This document shows, piece after piece, positions 52,438 to 61,773 of a stretch of 64,000 nucleotides of DNA. Below the pieces are notes generated by a model that worked only from the letters and a program-made list of their open reading frames with translations, searched no databases and was not told the DNA's origin. Origin of the DNA: Pseudomonas sp. Root562 (lineage in GTDB: Bacteria; Pseudomonadota; Gammaproteobacteria; Pseudomonadales; Pseudomonadaceae); assembly GCF_001427125.1 (NCBI RefSeq), contig NZ_LMGK01000025.1, positions 235,234-299,233 on the forward strand, in the 5' to 3' direction. Within the stretch, counting starts at the first letter, position 1, and every line of letters begins with the position of its first letter. The position numbers were made by a program, and so were the translations under genes.

Positions 52438-52466
52438 GGAAAATGGGAGGCCGTTACCGACCTCCC
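52438..52466 (-). terminator. Terminator of the DUF3618 operon
   Basis: On the minus strand GGGAGGTCG/CGGCCTCCC forms a nine-pair stem with a GTAA loop, followed by ATTTTCC. It lies 14 bp past the stop of the DUF3618 gene. Confidence 0.7.
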
Positions 52467-52479
52467 GCTGTTGAGACAA

Positions 52480-53298
52480 TCAGGACGTCCCCAGTCCACT
52501 GGAAAGATCCGCCGGTGTGCCGGACGTGCGGGATGCCTGCATATCCGGCCTGGCTTCCACGTCCGTTTGCTCAGTGGTTTTAGTGACGGTGTCACGCACC
52601 GCTTCATAGCCTTCCTGCGCTTGCTTCTTCACTTTGTCGACCAGGCCTGCACTGGTACGTCCCAGGTAGCGCTGCTCGGTCGCGGTGGTCGGCAAGGCAG
52701 CACCGATCATTGCGCCCAGGGCGATGCCTGCCGCCGCCACCATCAGCGGTTGCTCCTTGAGCAGCTGACTGAACTGCTGACCTATCACCTGAGTGTTACG
52801 CGTCACGCGGTCACTTACGTCGTGCACGGCGTGGCTTAAGTGGTCAGTGGCGGCGCCGACGTTGTCAGTCATGTGGACAGCCTTGTCTTTCAACGAACGA
52901 TAACCTTCCTTCAAGGTATCGGTGGTCTGGTGCACATGCTCACGGGCGCTGTCGAAGCCTTCCGCTATATCATCGGCCCAATCACCCAGCTGATCCGGCC
53001 CGGTGCGATAGCTTGGGCGCGGTACTGGCGGACGGTTCTGGCTCATCATCAACCAGAGCAAGCCCACCGATGTCAGCACCGCGGGAACCGGATTGTTGCG
53101 CACACTGGTACCGAGGTTGCTGAGGAATGTCGAGCCATTGTCCTGCATCATGCCCCACGCCTGATCGATCATCTGTCCGGGGGTGAACTTGCTTTCCAGG
53201 CGGTCGACGATGTTGCCGATACTCGCGCGCTGCGCGTCAATCTCGCGTTCTATCTGTTCGGGGCTCTTTTCCGATTCCAGCTCCAATTCGCTTTTCAT
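52480..53298 (-). CDS. DUF3618 membrane-associated protein
   Basis: A 272-residue protein. The N-terminal DUF3618 region is SPEQIEREIDAQRASIGNIVDRLESKFTPGQ, given as REIDAQRASIGNIVDRLE. A hydrophobic segment follows (PVPAVLTSVGLLWLMMS), then a long charged coiled-coil-like middle (SLKDKAVHMTDNVGAATDHLSH), and a second glycine-rich hydrophobic segment (PLMVAAAGIALGAMIGAAL). Function unknown; its relatives accompany holin-like and YqjD-like genes in stress-type operons. Its start overlaps the stop of the next gene by 4 bp. Confidence 0.8.
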   Translation of the reverse strand: MKSELELESEKSPEQIEREIDAQRASIGNIVDRLESKFTPGQMIDQAWGMMQDNGSTFLSNLGTSVRNNPVPAVLTSVGLLWLMMSQNRPPVPRPSYRTGPDQLGDWADDIAEGFDSAREHVHQTTDTLKEGYRSLKDKAVHMTDNVGAATDHLSHAVHDVSDRVTRNTQVIGQQFSQLLKEQPLMVAAAGIALGAMIGAALPTTATEQRYLGRTSAGLVDKVKKQAQEGYEAVRDTVTKTTEQTDVEARPDMQASRTSGTPADLSSGLGTS

Positions 53299-53726
53299 GA
53301 AACTTTCCTCCGCAGCGCTTCCTGATCTTTATTCAGAGCGTCCAGTGTCCGGTCAGGCTTGAAGTGGGACGGCTCGAATTGTTTTTTCCCAGACTGCAAC
53401 ATGGCGAAGCCGATGATCATCACCACCACGCCAACAATCAGCGCGGCCAACCACGGTGCCATGAACAGGCTCAGGCCGTAGACGCCTGCCATCAGCAAAA
53501 TGATGAATCCCGCCAACAGCACGATCGCGCCCCCCGCTACGCCGGCGATGCCGGCCTTGAGGGTTGTCAGGCTGGCCTGGAGTTCGGCTTTGGCCAGCGC
53601 GAGTTCCTTGGTGAACAACGCGGGCACTTCGCGGGACAACTGCCTGAGCAAGCCGACAACCGATGCGTCATCAGCCTGGGTAACCGGTCTTACGCCCGGC
53701 AAATCTGATTCATCTCTGTTCATCAC
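53295..53726 (-). CDS. Phage-holin-like (YqjE/DUF1469) membrane protein
   Basis: A 143-residue protein of the YqjE family. A polar N-terminus with a helical ALFTKELALAKAELQASLTTL segment precedes two membrane helices (GGAIVLLAGFIILLMAGVYGL, PWLAALIVGVVVMIIGFAML). It overlaps both neighbours by 4 bp, so all three genes are translated in sequence. Function unknown; co-occurs with DUF3618 and YqjD-like proteins. Confidence 0.83.
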   Translation of the reverse strand: MMNRDESDLPGVRPVTQADDASVVGLLRQLSREVPALFTKELALAKAELQASLTTLKAGIAGVAGGAIVLLAGFIILLMAGVYGLSLFMAPWLAALIVGVVVMIIGFAMLQSGKKQFEPSHFKPDRTLDALNKDQEALRRKVS

Positions 53727-54370
53727 AGTTCTCCTTTGACGTTTGGCGAAGCGGTTGGCGATGCCGCAGCAAAGTCCGATGGATGGTCGTGCACATCCGC
53801 CGAAGCCGGCGTGATGCCCGTGGCAAGTCCCGGTGCCGGGTCGGTATGGGGGGGAGATGTTTCATAGGGGCGCTGGGCGCCAAAACCACCGGTTGGAGGC
53901 GTTGACGTGCCTGTTGCAGGATCGTGCCCGGCGTGCACGGTCATGGCCGCAGAACTGCCTGCCTTGAGAAACCGTGACAGGCCAAAACCCAACGCAATGC
54001 TGCCGGCAATGAACAGCGCGGGATTACTGCGAGCCAGCTCAGCGCCGTCATGCAGAAGCTGCTCGGCACTTTTGCCGCGCAGGTTTCCCGCCAGTCCGCT
54101 CATGGACTCCGCCATGTCGGTGAGATAATCGGACATGCCGAGCGTGTCTTTATCCTCCAGCTCGGAAACGAAGCTTTTCGCTCCCTGAGCCAAGGCGTCG
54201 ATCTGGTCAGCCGCCGTGTCACGGTATTGCCCGAACTGTGCATCGGCTTGTTGCCTTACATCGCCGAGCGCCTCGGTGACGTCCTCCTTTAAATGTTGAA
54301 ACCCTTGCTGCGGATTACCGTTCCCTGGATTGCCCGTATCGGTGCCAGTCCTGCTGTCTGAAGTGTTCAT
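53723..54370 (-). CDS. YqjD/DUF883-like membrane-anchored protein
   Basis: A 215-residue protein with a Gly/Ser/Asn-rich N-terminus, a helical middle with heptad-like spacing (DVRQQADAQFGQYRDTAADQI, AESMSGLAGNLRGKSAEQLLHD), and one membrane segment (NPALFIAGSIALGFGLSRFL). A long flexible C-terminal tail (GHDPATGTSTPPTGG...) follows. It resembles YqjD-type inner-membrane stress proteins but the DUF assignment is tentative. GAGGGACGAC precedes the ATG. First gene of the overlapping trio. Confidence 0.7.
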   Translation of the reverse strand: MNTSDSRTGTDTGNPGNGNPQQGFQHLKEDVTEALGDVRQQADAQFGQYRDTAADQIDALAQGAKSFVSELEDKDTLGMSDYLTDMAESMSGLAGNLRGKSAEQLLHDGAELARSNPALFIAGSIALGFGLSRFLKAGSSAAMTVHAGHDPATGTSTPPTGGFGAQRPYETSPPHTDPAPGLATGITPASADVHDHPSDFAAASPTASPNVKGEL

Positions 54371-54524
54371 GTCGTCCCTCGCCTTCTGAATCGAAAACGT
54401 GTCATGGGGACTACGCAGCTGTATTGCCCTGAGCCCCTCATAGCAGAGGACGGAAGAGCTCAGTTGGGAGTTCAACGCGGATGATGAGCGTGATGCAGAA
54501 TTTATCGGACGAGGGCAATACCAC

Positions 54525-56315
54525 TCACTGCCCGTCGCTCTCCAAGCCCGTCAAATCCAGCGAATGACTTTGCAGATAGCGGCCGACCGCATCGTCTATT
54601 GTTGGAAAAAACGCCGCCTCCCCCAGCAAGGTGTAGAGGCCGAACCGCTTGAGCTTGTCCTTGACCGGGTCTTTCATCTCGGCCACGCACAATTTGATGC
54701 CCGCGGTGCGCAGGGTTTCGTCCAGTTCGGCGAGCATGTCGGCCGAGGTGACATCCACGCTGGTGATGGGTTCCGCGGCGATGACCAACCAGCGCACCGG
54801 CGTTGGCGAGGCCGCCAGGGCGTCGATGACCCGGTCGTGGAACAATTCGGCGTTGGCGAAAAACAATGATGCATCCCAGCGAAACAGCACCAGGCCAGGA
54901 ATAAGGGTCGCGTCGGGATAGCGCTGGGTATCGTGAAAACCCTTGACCCCTTGGGTGCGTCCGAGCACGGCGGAGTAAGGCCGCCAGCCGTCCCACAGAA
55001 ATTCAATGACCGCGATCACGATGGCCAGGCCAATGCCTTCGATCGCACCGAACACGGCCACACCGACGGTGCAGACGATCGACAACCAGAACTCCCAACG
55101 CTGAATGCGGTAGATGCGCAACAGGTCAGTGACTTCGATCAGGCCGATGGCCGATGCGATGACCACCGCTGCCAGGGCGCTGTTGGGCAAGTCACGCAGC
55201 AGGTCGGGGGCAAACACCAGCAACAACGCAACGGCCACAGCCCCGACAACACCGGTCACTTGGGTTTTCGCCCCGGCGGCTTCGGCCACGGGTGTGCGCG
55301 ACGAACTGCTGCTGATCGCAAACCCCTGGAAGAAACCGGCGGCCAGATTGGCGACACCCAGGCCGACCATTTCCTGGTTCGGATCCACGTAGGTGCGGGT
55401 CCGCGCCGCGTAAACGCGGGACAGTACGCTGGTGTCGGCGAATGAAACCAGGGCCACGGCGCAGCCGCCGATCAGCACCGGGACAATATCGGCGCGGGTG
55501 ATCCAGGGAATGGCGAAACCCGGCAGGCCTTGCGGGAGAGAGCCGAGGACCGAGACCCCGGCGTTTGCCGCAAGGTCCAGAACCGCGACGACGACGGTCG
55601 CGGCCACCACGGCAATCAAGATGCCGGGCACGCGTTTGTATCCCTTGAGCAGCAGGATGACGACCAGCGTCGCAGCACCGACCGCAAAAGTGACCCAATT
55701 GGTTTTACCATCGATGATCGCGGTCACGATCGCCCAAAGACTTCTCAGCGGTCCCTCGGCCTCGATTTTGAAGCCGAAGAGTTTGGGCAGTTGGCTGATC
55801 AAGACCGTCAGGGCGATCCCGTTCATGTAACCGTAGCGAATCGGTTTGGACAGAAGCTCGGTCACGAACCCCAGACGGGCGATACCCGCCAGTACACACA
55901 CAGCCCCCGAGACGATAGCCATGGCCGCCGCCAGCGCGATGGCCCGTTGCGGGTCGCCCCCCGACAACGGCAAGACAACCGCGAGAATGACAGCCGCCAG
56001 CGATGAATCGGGACCCAGCACCAGAATCCGGCTGGGGCCGAACAGCGCATACGCCAGCAGCGGAACGATGGTCGCATACAGGCCATAAATGCCCGGCACC
56101 CCCGATGCCACCGCGTAGGCGATACCTACAGGCACCAACATGGTGGTCAACACCAGGCCGGCGACGAGGTCGTGGCGCAACCAGGCCATATGGTAGCCGC
56201 GCAATGTGCGCAGCCCGGGAAACCAGCGGCTCCAGCCAGACTGATCGCTGCCTGCGTCCCGACGTGCAATCCGACCCGGTTCCGGGTCGGGCGACGAAGC
56301 ATCCGAATGGCTCAT
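54525..56315 (-). CDS. SulP family anion transporter with STAS domain
   Basis: A 596-residue SulP (sulfate permease/anion exchanger) protein. The first helices carry GLVLTTMLVPVGIAYAVASGVPG, and the family segment IYGLYATIVPLLAYALFGPSRILVLGPDSS is given as LLAYALFGPSRILVLGPDSS. About 11 membrane segments follow, then a C-terminal STAS domain (PVRWLVIAAEPITSVDVTSAD) near residues 470-575. It may import sulfate, bicarbonate or dicarboxylates. It lies 48 bp downstream of PPK2, on the same strand. Confidence 0.92.
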   Translation of the reverse strand: MSHSDASSPDPEPGRIARRDAGSDQSGWSRWFPGLRTLRGYHMAWLRHDLVAGLVLTTMLVPVGIAYAVASGVPGIYGLYATIVPLLAYALFGPSRILVLGPDSSLAAVILAVVLPLSGGDPQRAIALAAAMAIVSGAVCVLAGIARLGFVTELLSKPIRYGYMNGIALTVLISQLPKLFGFKIEAEGPLRSLWAIVTAIIDGKTNWVTFAVGAATLVVILLLKGYKRVPGILIAVVAATVVVAVLDLAANAGVSVLGSLPQGLPGFAIPWITRADIVPVLIGGCAVALVSFADTSVLSRVYAARTRTYVDPNQEMVGLGVANLAAGFFQGFAISSSSSRTPVAEAAGAKTQVTGVVGAVAVALLLVFAPDLLRDLPNSALAAVVIASAIGLIEVTDLLRIYRIQRWEFWLSIVCTVGVAVFGAIEGIGLAIVIAVIEFLWDGWRPYSAVLGRTQGVKGFHDTQRYPDATLIPGLVLFRWDASLFFANAELFHDRVIDALAASPTPVRWLVIAAEPITSVDVTSADMLAELDETLRTAGIKLCVAEMKDPVKDKLKRFGLYTLLGEAAFFPTIDDAVGRYLQSHSLDLTGLESDGQ

Positions 56316-56363
56316 AGGACATTGGCCCTTCTGTGTGAGTCGCAGGTTCGCTGCCGTTAACGG

Positions 56364-57182
56364 TCAATACTTTTCCGGGATGCGTTTGAGCGGATAGTCA
56401 GGTTCCCGATAGTCACCGGGCTTCTGCCGTTTAGGCAATACGACCTTGTCGCGGGGCACGTCTTTGTAAGGGATGCGACTGAGCAAATCGCTGATAATGT
56501 TGAGCCGCGCCCGACGCTTGTCATTTGAATCGGCCACCAGCCACGGCGCATGATCGGTGTCGGTCGCTTCGAACATGGCGTCACGGGCTCGCGAGTAGTC
56601 ATACCAGCGGCTGTATGACTTGAGATCCATCGGTGTCAGTTTCCAGATTTTTCGCCCGTCCTTGATCCGCGCTTCGAGCCGACGCGTCTGTTCCTGCGGA
56701 CTGACTTCCAGCCAATACTTGAGCAGGATGACCCCGGAGTCGACGATCGCACGCTCTACATGAGGGACAGACTTGAGAAACGTCTCCACTTGTTCTTCGG
56801 TACAGAAGTTCATTACGCGCTCGACGCCCGCACGGTTGTACCAACTGCGATCGAAGATCACCACCTCGCCTGCCGCCGGCAGATGTGGCAAGTAGCGCTG
56901 GATATACATCTGGCTTTTTTCCCGCTCGGTTGGCGCAGGCAGCGCCATCACCCGAAAGACCCGCGGGCTGACCCGCTCGGTGATTGCCTTGATCGTCCCG
57001 CCCTTGCCCGCGCCGTCACGCCCTTCGAACACTATGCAGATCTTGACGCCTTTCTCTTTGACCCATTCCTGCAACTTGACCAGCTCGACGTGCAAGTGGC
57101 GCAATTGCTCCAGATAGTCCTTGTTCGTCAACTTTTGGGGTTCAGCAGAAACTTTAAGGGCTTTTTTCTTATCTTTTGCCAT
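56364..57182 (-). CDS. ppk2: Polyphosphate kinase 2 (PPK2)
   Basis: A 272-residue PPK2-family kinase. Walker A is FEGRDGAGKGGTIKAIT, Walker B and lid start VVIFDRSWYNRAGVERVM, and the YNRA motif and charged lid (QEQTRRLEARIKDGRKIWKL) are present. It transfers phosphate between polyphosphate and nucleoside diphosphates or monophosphates; the single-domain, short form is class I-like. The start is the ATG with GAGGTTTGGTC before it; a TTG two codons earlier is also in frame. Confidence 0.93.
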   Translation of the reverse strand: MAKDKKKALKVSAEPQKLTNKDYLEQLRHLHVELVKLQEWVKEKGVKICIVFEGRDGAGKGGTIKAITERVSPRVFRVMALPAPTEREKSQMYIQRYLPHLPAAGEVVIFDRSWYNRAGVERVMNFCTEEQVETFLKSVPHVERAIVDSGVILLKYWLEVSPQEQTRRLEARIKDGRKIWKLTPMDLKSYSRWYDYSRARDAMFEATDTDHAPWLVADSNDKRRARLNIISDLLSRIPYKDVPRDKVVLPKRQKPGDYREPDYPLKRIPEKY

Positions 57183-57317
57183 GACCAAACCTCAAAAATG
57201 CCAATGACGGATGTATTGGCAGCGGTTGCTGAAGAGTCGACGCTTCATCTGACGGCGTGAGTCTAGTCCAAGGTCAAACGCCCGGCATGGCGAGGCAGGT
57301 GAAAATCGTTCCCCCTA

Positions 57318-58091
57318 TCAATTTCCCGTGGTTTGCCGAATTTGACGAGGGGTAAACCCGGTCAACGCCTTGAACTGGCGGGTGAAAGCACTGTGGTCGG
57401 TATAGCCGCACTGCAAGGCGACCTCGGTGATCGGCATATCGGTGTGAAGTAGACGATGCGCGTGTTCCAGGCGGACTTTCTGGATCATCTGTCGCGGCGT
57501 CAGGTGGAACACGCGCTTGCAGTAGCGCTCCAGTTGCGCCACCGAAATGCCGGCGATTCGCGTCAGCTCGCCAAGGCTGACTCGACGGTGGAAATGCAGG
57601 CGGATGTGTTCGTCCACTGCCGCCAGGCGCTGATACGCCGGATGGGTGTCGCTGGCCGATTGCAGGTCGACTGAAATGCCCACCAGGCCCATGATTTCGC
57701 CACTGCGGTTGTACAGCGGGCGTTTATGCGTAAGGCACCAACCGGGCTCGCGGCTGCCATACAGATGCAGCTCCAGTTGGTCTTCCAGGACAAACCCCTG
57801 CTCCAGTACCCGGCGATCCTGTTCGGTATAGCCAGGCCCCAATTGCGCGGGAAAGACCTCGGCGCTGGTTCTGCCCAGCAACGGTTGCAGGTGCTTGAGG
57901 CCGCAACGCTGCACCAGCGTCTGGTTGGCCATGACGTAGCGGGCCTGAACATCCTTGATGAAGATCGCGGCGTTGGGAATGACGTCCAGCATCGGTAGCA
58001 CAAGCGCTACGCCTGCCAACAATTGCTCCATGGTTTCGGGACGTTGCTCCTCGTTCCCCTGGCACAGGATCGCAAAGGCGTTCTTCGTCAT
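57318..58091 (-). CDS. AraC family regulator with PAS domain (hydroxyproline cluster)
   Basis: A 257-residue regulator. The PAS-like sensor spans about 28-130 (LPMLDVIPNAAIFIKDVQARYVMANQT, given in part; GEIMGLVGISVDLQ). The C-terminal AraC double HTH is VSLGELTRIAGISVAQLERYCKRVF with MPITEVALQCGYTDHSAFTRQF. It is divergent from the epimerase gene across about 300 bp, so it is the likely activator of hydroxyproline genes. The start is at the ATG 13 codons inside the longest frame. Binding site not identified. Confidence 0.88.
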   Translation of the reverse strand: MTKNAFAILCQGNEEQRPETMEQLLAGVALVLPMLDVIPNAAIFIKDVQARYVMANQTLVQRCGLKHLQPLLGRTSAEVFPAQLGPGYTEQDRRVLEQGFVLEDQLELHLYGSREPGWCLTHKRPLYNRSGEIMGLVGISVDLQSASDTHPAYQRLAAVDEHIRLHFHRRVSLGELTRIAGISVAQLERYCKRVFHLTPRQMIQKVRLEHAHRLLHTDMPITEVALQCGYTDHSAFTRQFKALTGFTPRQIRQTTGN

Positions 58092-58392
58092 GAGTCTCAC
58101 TCTCCCACGGTCCGGATCGACGAAAGCCAAACAGATTGCCCCAAGGCCGGGGCAGTGTCGAGACGGGATCCGGGCCTGGGATCAGCCACCGGCATTGTGC
58201 TGATTTCGTCATCGCGACCTGCACAAACCATCAATCGCAGCCGTTCCGGCACGTTCAATCTATCGCCATTGCTGCCCTCGGCGCCCCACGACAACAGCGT
58301 TATCAGTGACATCACAGCCGCTCTCCCGTTTGGCGCATCGATCCAGACTTCTCTCTGAACCGGCACCTGGTGCCTCTCAAATTGGACGGTTT

Positions 58393-59319
58393 ATGAAACA
58401 GGTTCACATCATCGATTCCCACACCGGCGGCGAACCGACTCGTCTGGTGATGAAAGGCTTTCCGCAGCTGCCAGGCCGCACCATGGTCGAGAAACGCGAT
58501 GCCCTGCGCGACCAGCATGACCATTGGCGCAGGGCTTGCCTGCTGGAGCCTCGAGGCAACGATGTACTGGTCGGCGCGCTGTACTGCGAACCGGTATCGG
58601 CGGATGCCACCTGCGGGGTGATTTTCTTCAACAACGCCGGCTATCTCGGCATGTGCGGTCACGGCACCATCGGCTTGGTCAACTCGTTGCAGCATCTGGG
58701 TCTGATCGGCCCTGGCGAGCACAAGATCGACACGCCGGTCGGCCCGGTCAGCGCCACGCTGCATGCAGACGGCAACGTCACGTTGCGCAATGTCCCCGCT
58801 TACCGCTATCGCCAGCAGGTGCCGGTCGAGGTACCGGGCCATGGACGTGTCTTTGGCGATATCGCTTGGGGCGGCAACTGGTTTTTCCTGGTGTCCGACC
58901 ACGGCAAGACATTGCAAATGGACAACGTCGACGCCCTGACTGAATACACCTGGGCGATGCTCAAGGCACTCGAAGCCCAAGGCATTTATGGCGAAGACGG
59001 CGCGCTCATCGACCATGTCGAATTGTTTGCCGACGACGATCAGGCCGACAGCCGCAACTTCGTGATGTGCTCCGGCAAAGCCTACGACCGCTCGCCGTGC
59101 GGCACCGGCACCAGCGCCAAACTCGCTTGCCTGGCGGCTGACGGCAAACTGGCCGCCGGTGAGCGCTGGGTCCAGGCCAGCATCACCGCCAGCCAGTTTG
59201 TCGGCAGCTTCGAATGGGAAGGTGAACGCATCCGCCCTTCCATCACCGGCCGTGCCTACATGACTGCCGATGCCACGCTGCTGATCGACGAACAGGATCC
59301 CTTTGCGTGGGGCATTTAA
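58393..59319 (+). CDS. lhpA: 4-hydroxyproline 2-epimerase
   Basis: A 308-residue proline racemase-family protein. The two catalytic cysteines are at the classic positions C88 (YLGMCGHGT) and C236 (DRSPCGTGTSAK), which marks hydroxyproline epimerase or proline racemase. The family start is HIIDSHTGGEPTR. It turns trans-4-hydroxy-L-proline into cis-4-hydroxy-D-proline, the first step of bacterial hydroxyproline use. The next two genes encode the DapA-like deaminase and the D-amino-acid oxidoreductase, which makes the assignment firm. The start is the ATG after the in-frame upstream region without domain. Confidence 0.92.
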   Translation: MKQVHIIDSHTGGEPTRLVMKGFPQLPGRTMVEKRDALRDQHDHWRRACLLEPRGNDVLVGALYCEPVSADATCGVIFFNNAGYLGMCGHGTIGLVNSLQHLGLIGPGEHKIDTPVGPVSATLHADGNVTLRNVPAYRYRQQVPVEVPGHGRVFGDIAWGGNWFFLVSDHGKTLQMDNVDALTEYTWAMLKALEAQGIYGEDGALIDHVELFADDDQADSRNFVMCSGKAYDRSPCGTGTSAKLACLAADGKLAAGERWVQASITASQFVGSFEWEGERIRPSITGRAYMTADATLLIDEQDPFAWGI

Positions 59320-59380
59320 GCCCCTCGGCGGCGCCCACACCCTCAACCGACCTGAATAAACGCTGCAAGGAGTTACCACA

Positions 59381-60328
59381 ATGAGCGACAACATCTTCAC
59401 CGGCTGCATTCCTGCACTGATGACCCCGTGCACCGCCGATCGCAAACCGGACTTTGACGCGCTGGTGGCCAAGGGTCGCGAACTGATCGACATCGGCATG
59501 AGCGCCGTCGTGTACTGCGGCTCCATGGGGGACTGGCCGTTGCTGACCGAAGCCGAGCGTCAGGAAGGCGTGGCACGTCTGGTTGCCGCCGGCATACCAA
59601 CCATTGTCGGTACCGGTGCGGTCAACAGCCGTGAAGCGGTGTCCCACGCGGCACACGCTGCCAAAGTCGGCGCCCATGGCCTGATGGTCATTCCTCGCGT
59701 GCTGTCCCGTGGTGCTTCGGCAACCGCGCAAAAAGCTCACTTTGCCGCCATTCTCAAGGCTGCCCCGGGGTTGCCGGCAGTGATCTACAACAGCCCTTAC
59801 TACGGCTTCGCCACCCGTGCGGACCTGTTCTTCGAACTGCGTCGCGAGTACCCGAACCTGATCGGCTTCAAGGAGTTCGGCGGTGCCGCCGACCTGCGCT
59901 ACGCCGCTGAGCACATCACCTCCAGGGACGACGATGTCACCTTGATGGTCGGGGTCGACACCCAAGTGGTGCATGGCTTCGTCAACTGCAACGCCACCGG
60001 CGCCATCACCGGCATCGGCAATGCACTGCCGCGCGAAGTGCTGCAACTGGTGGCCCTGAGCAAACAAGCTGCCAAAGGTGACGCCAAAGCTCGCCGGCAG
60101 GCTCGGGAACTGGAAGCGGCAATGACAGTGCTGTCGTCCTTCGACGAGGGTTGTGACCTGGTGCTGTATTACAAACACCTGATGGTGCTTAACGGTGACA
60201 GGGAATACGCCCTGCATTTCAACGAAACCGATGTGCTCAGCGATGCCCAGCGCCGTTACGCCGAAAACCAGTACGCCTTGTTCCGCCAGTGGTACGAGCA
60301 CTGGTCGGCCGAGCAGAACGTCGCCTGA
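59381..60328 (+). CDS. Dihydrodipicolinate synthase-family deaminase (pyrroline-4-hydroxy-2-carboxylate deaminase)
   Basis: A 315-residue DapA/NAL-family TIM barrel. The Schiff-base Lys is K164 in IGFKEFGG. The YNSPYYG segment carries the catalytic Tyr, and the N-terminus is IFTGCIPALMTPCTADRKPD. In the hydroxyproline pathway this family deaminates delta1-pyrroline-4-hydroxy-2-carboxylate to alpha-ketoglutarate semialdehyde. AAGGAG lies just before the ATG. It lies between the epimerase and the oxidoreductase. A DHDPS role in lysine synthesis is unlikely in this context. Confidence 0.9.
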   Translation: MSDNIFTGCIPALMTPCTADRKPDFDALVAKGRELIDIGMSAVVYCGSMGDWPLLTEAERQEGVARLVAAGIPTIVGTGAVNSREAVSHAAHAAKVGAHGLMVIPRVLSRGASATAQKAHFAAILKAAPGLPAVIYNSPYYGFATRADLFFELRREYPNLIGFKEFGGAADLRYAAEHITSRDDDVTLMVGVDTQVVHGFVNCNATGAITGIGNALPREVLQLVALSKQAAKGDAKARRQARELEAAMTVLSSFDEGCDLVLYYKHLMVLNGDREYALHFNETDVLSDAQRRYAENQYALFRQWYEHWSAEQNVA

Positions 60329-60372
60329 CGCTCCGCTTTTGTTTCCGTCCTCTGCTATTTTCAGGAAATGCC

Positions 60373-61746
60373 ATGACGCTCACAGGCAACATGCTGAACG
60401 GCCAGCACGCCACGACGGGTCGCCACGAAGCGATTCGGGCGATCAATCCAGCTACCGACCTGGCGCAGGATGCTATCCACTCCACTGCAAACGATCGGCA
60501 CGACATAACCGTCATCGGTGCCGGGATCATCGGCGTCGCCTGCGCGCTGCAATTGGCGCGTCAAGGATTGCGGGTGGTGGTCCTCGATCAGCAGGAGCCC
60601 GGCCACGGCGCCTCGTTCGGCAATGCCGGGCATCTGGCGACCGAACAGGTGTTTCCCATCGCCGAACTGTCCATTGTCAAACGCTTGCCCGCCATGCTCT
60701 TGGACCCGATGGGGCCGCTGCGCCTGGACTGGAAGTACATGCCGCGAGCGCTGCCGTGGTTTGCCCGGCTGTTGATGAACCTGCGCCCGGCGCCTTTCCA
60801 GCGCACGGTGGCCGGCATCCGCGCGCTCAATGAGAGCAGCCTTGGCGCGTGGCAACGCCTGTTGCAGGCGATCGTGCGGCCTGACTTGCTCAAAGAAGAT
60901 GGTTCGTTACTGGTATTTGAGCGCCCGGATTCGCAACCGGCGATCGAAGCGCTACAGGCACGCCTGCGCCAGCAGCAGGTGCCGGTCGAGCGCTGGCAGG
61001 CCACTGCCGTACGCGATGCCGCGCCGCAACTGAGCGAGCACATTCAGGGGGGATTGTTCTTTGAGCGCACCGGGCATTTCCTCGACCCTTATCGCGTCGT
61101 CTGTGAACTGGTACACGCCGCCAAGACCTGCGGTGTGCATTTCCTCAAGCGACGGGTGCAAGGCGGACATCTGGACGCAGGCGGTGTATCGCTGGTCACC
61201 GATCAAGCCCTGGTCAGCAGTCGGCGAATCCTGATCGCCTGCGGTGCCCATTCAGCGAAACTCACCCACGCTTTGACCGGCAAAAAGGTGCCGTTGGACA
61301 CCGAGCGTGGCTATCACTTGATGCTGCCGCATGAGCACGAACGGTTGCCGTTCGCCGTCACCTCGCTGGAGCGCAAGTTCATCATGACGCCCATGACTGA
61401 CGGACTGCGGCTGGCAGGCAGCGTCGAGTTCGCCGGTCTCGAGAGCCCGCCGAGCATGCAGCGCGCATGGCAGTTGCACCGTCTCAGCAAGGGCCTGTTC
61501 CGTCGTGACCTGAACGCAGACGCCGCCACGCCCTGGATGGGATTTCGCCCTTCCCTGCCGGACTCTCTGCCGATCATCGACAGCGCGTGCGACGGCAAGG
61601 TATTGCTCGCCTTCGGCCACCAGCACCTGGGTTTGACGCAGGCGGCGGTCACGGCCGAAATGATCGCTCAATTGGTTTCGCCAACGAGTGCTTCGCACAG
61701 CCTTGGATTACCAACGGTGGAGGCATACAGGCTGGAGCGTTTTTGA
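60373..61746 (+). CDS. FAD-dependent D-amino-acid (D-hydroxyproline) oxidoreductase
   Basis: A 457-residue DAO-family flavoprotein. The FAD-binding motif is ITVIGAGIIGVACALQLARQG with GHGASFGNAGHLATEQVFP. The C-terminal region closes with FRPSLPDSLPIIDSA and LLAFGHQHLGLTQAAVTAEMI. About 48 extra residues precede the FAD motif, more than usual for the family, so a later start is conceivable, though AGGAAATGCC marks this ATG. It should oxidise cis-4-hydroxy-D-proline to the pyrroline intermediate. A single-subunit enzyme would replace the LhpBEF complex of other pseudomonads. No semialdehyde dehydrogenase gene follows. Confidence 0.88.
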   Translation: MTLTGNMLNGQHATTGRHEAIRAINPATDLAQDAIHSTANDRHDITVIGAGIIGVACALQLARQGLRVVVLDQQEPGHGASFGNAGHLATEQVFPIAELSIVKRLPAMLLDPMGPLRLDWKYMPRALPWFARLLMNLRPAPFQRTVAGIRALNESSLGAWQRLLQAIVRPDLLKEDGSLLVFERPDSQPAIEALQARLRQQQVPVERWQATAVRDAAPQLSEHIQGGLFFERTGHFLDPYRVVCELVHAAKTCGVHFLKRRVQGGHLDAGGVSLVTDQALVSSRRILIACGAHSAKLTHALTGKKVPLDTERGYHLMLPHEHERLPFAVTSLERKFIMTPMTDGLRLAGSVEFAGLESPPSMQRAWQLHRLSKGLFRRDLNADAATPWMGFRPSLPDSLPIIDSACDGKVLLAFGHQHLGLTQAAVTAEMIAQLVSPTSASHSLGLPTVEAYRLERF

Positions 61747-61773
61747 GCATCAATCGTCGATCGGACAGCCGCC

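Noticed and set aside
58312..59526. A 404-codon minus-strand frame opposite the hydroxyproline epimerase
   Set aside because: The epimerase has both catalytic cysteines and pathway neighbours; the antisense frame lacks domains and a ribosome site.
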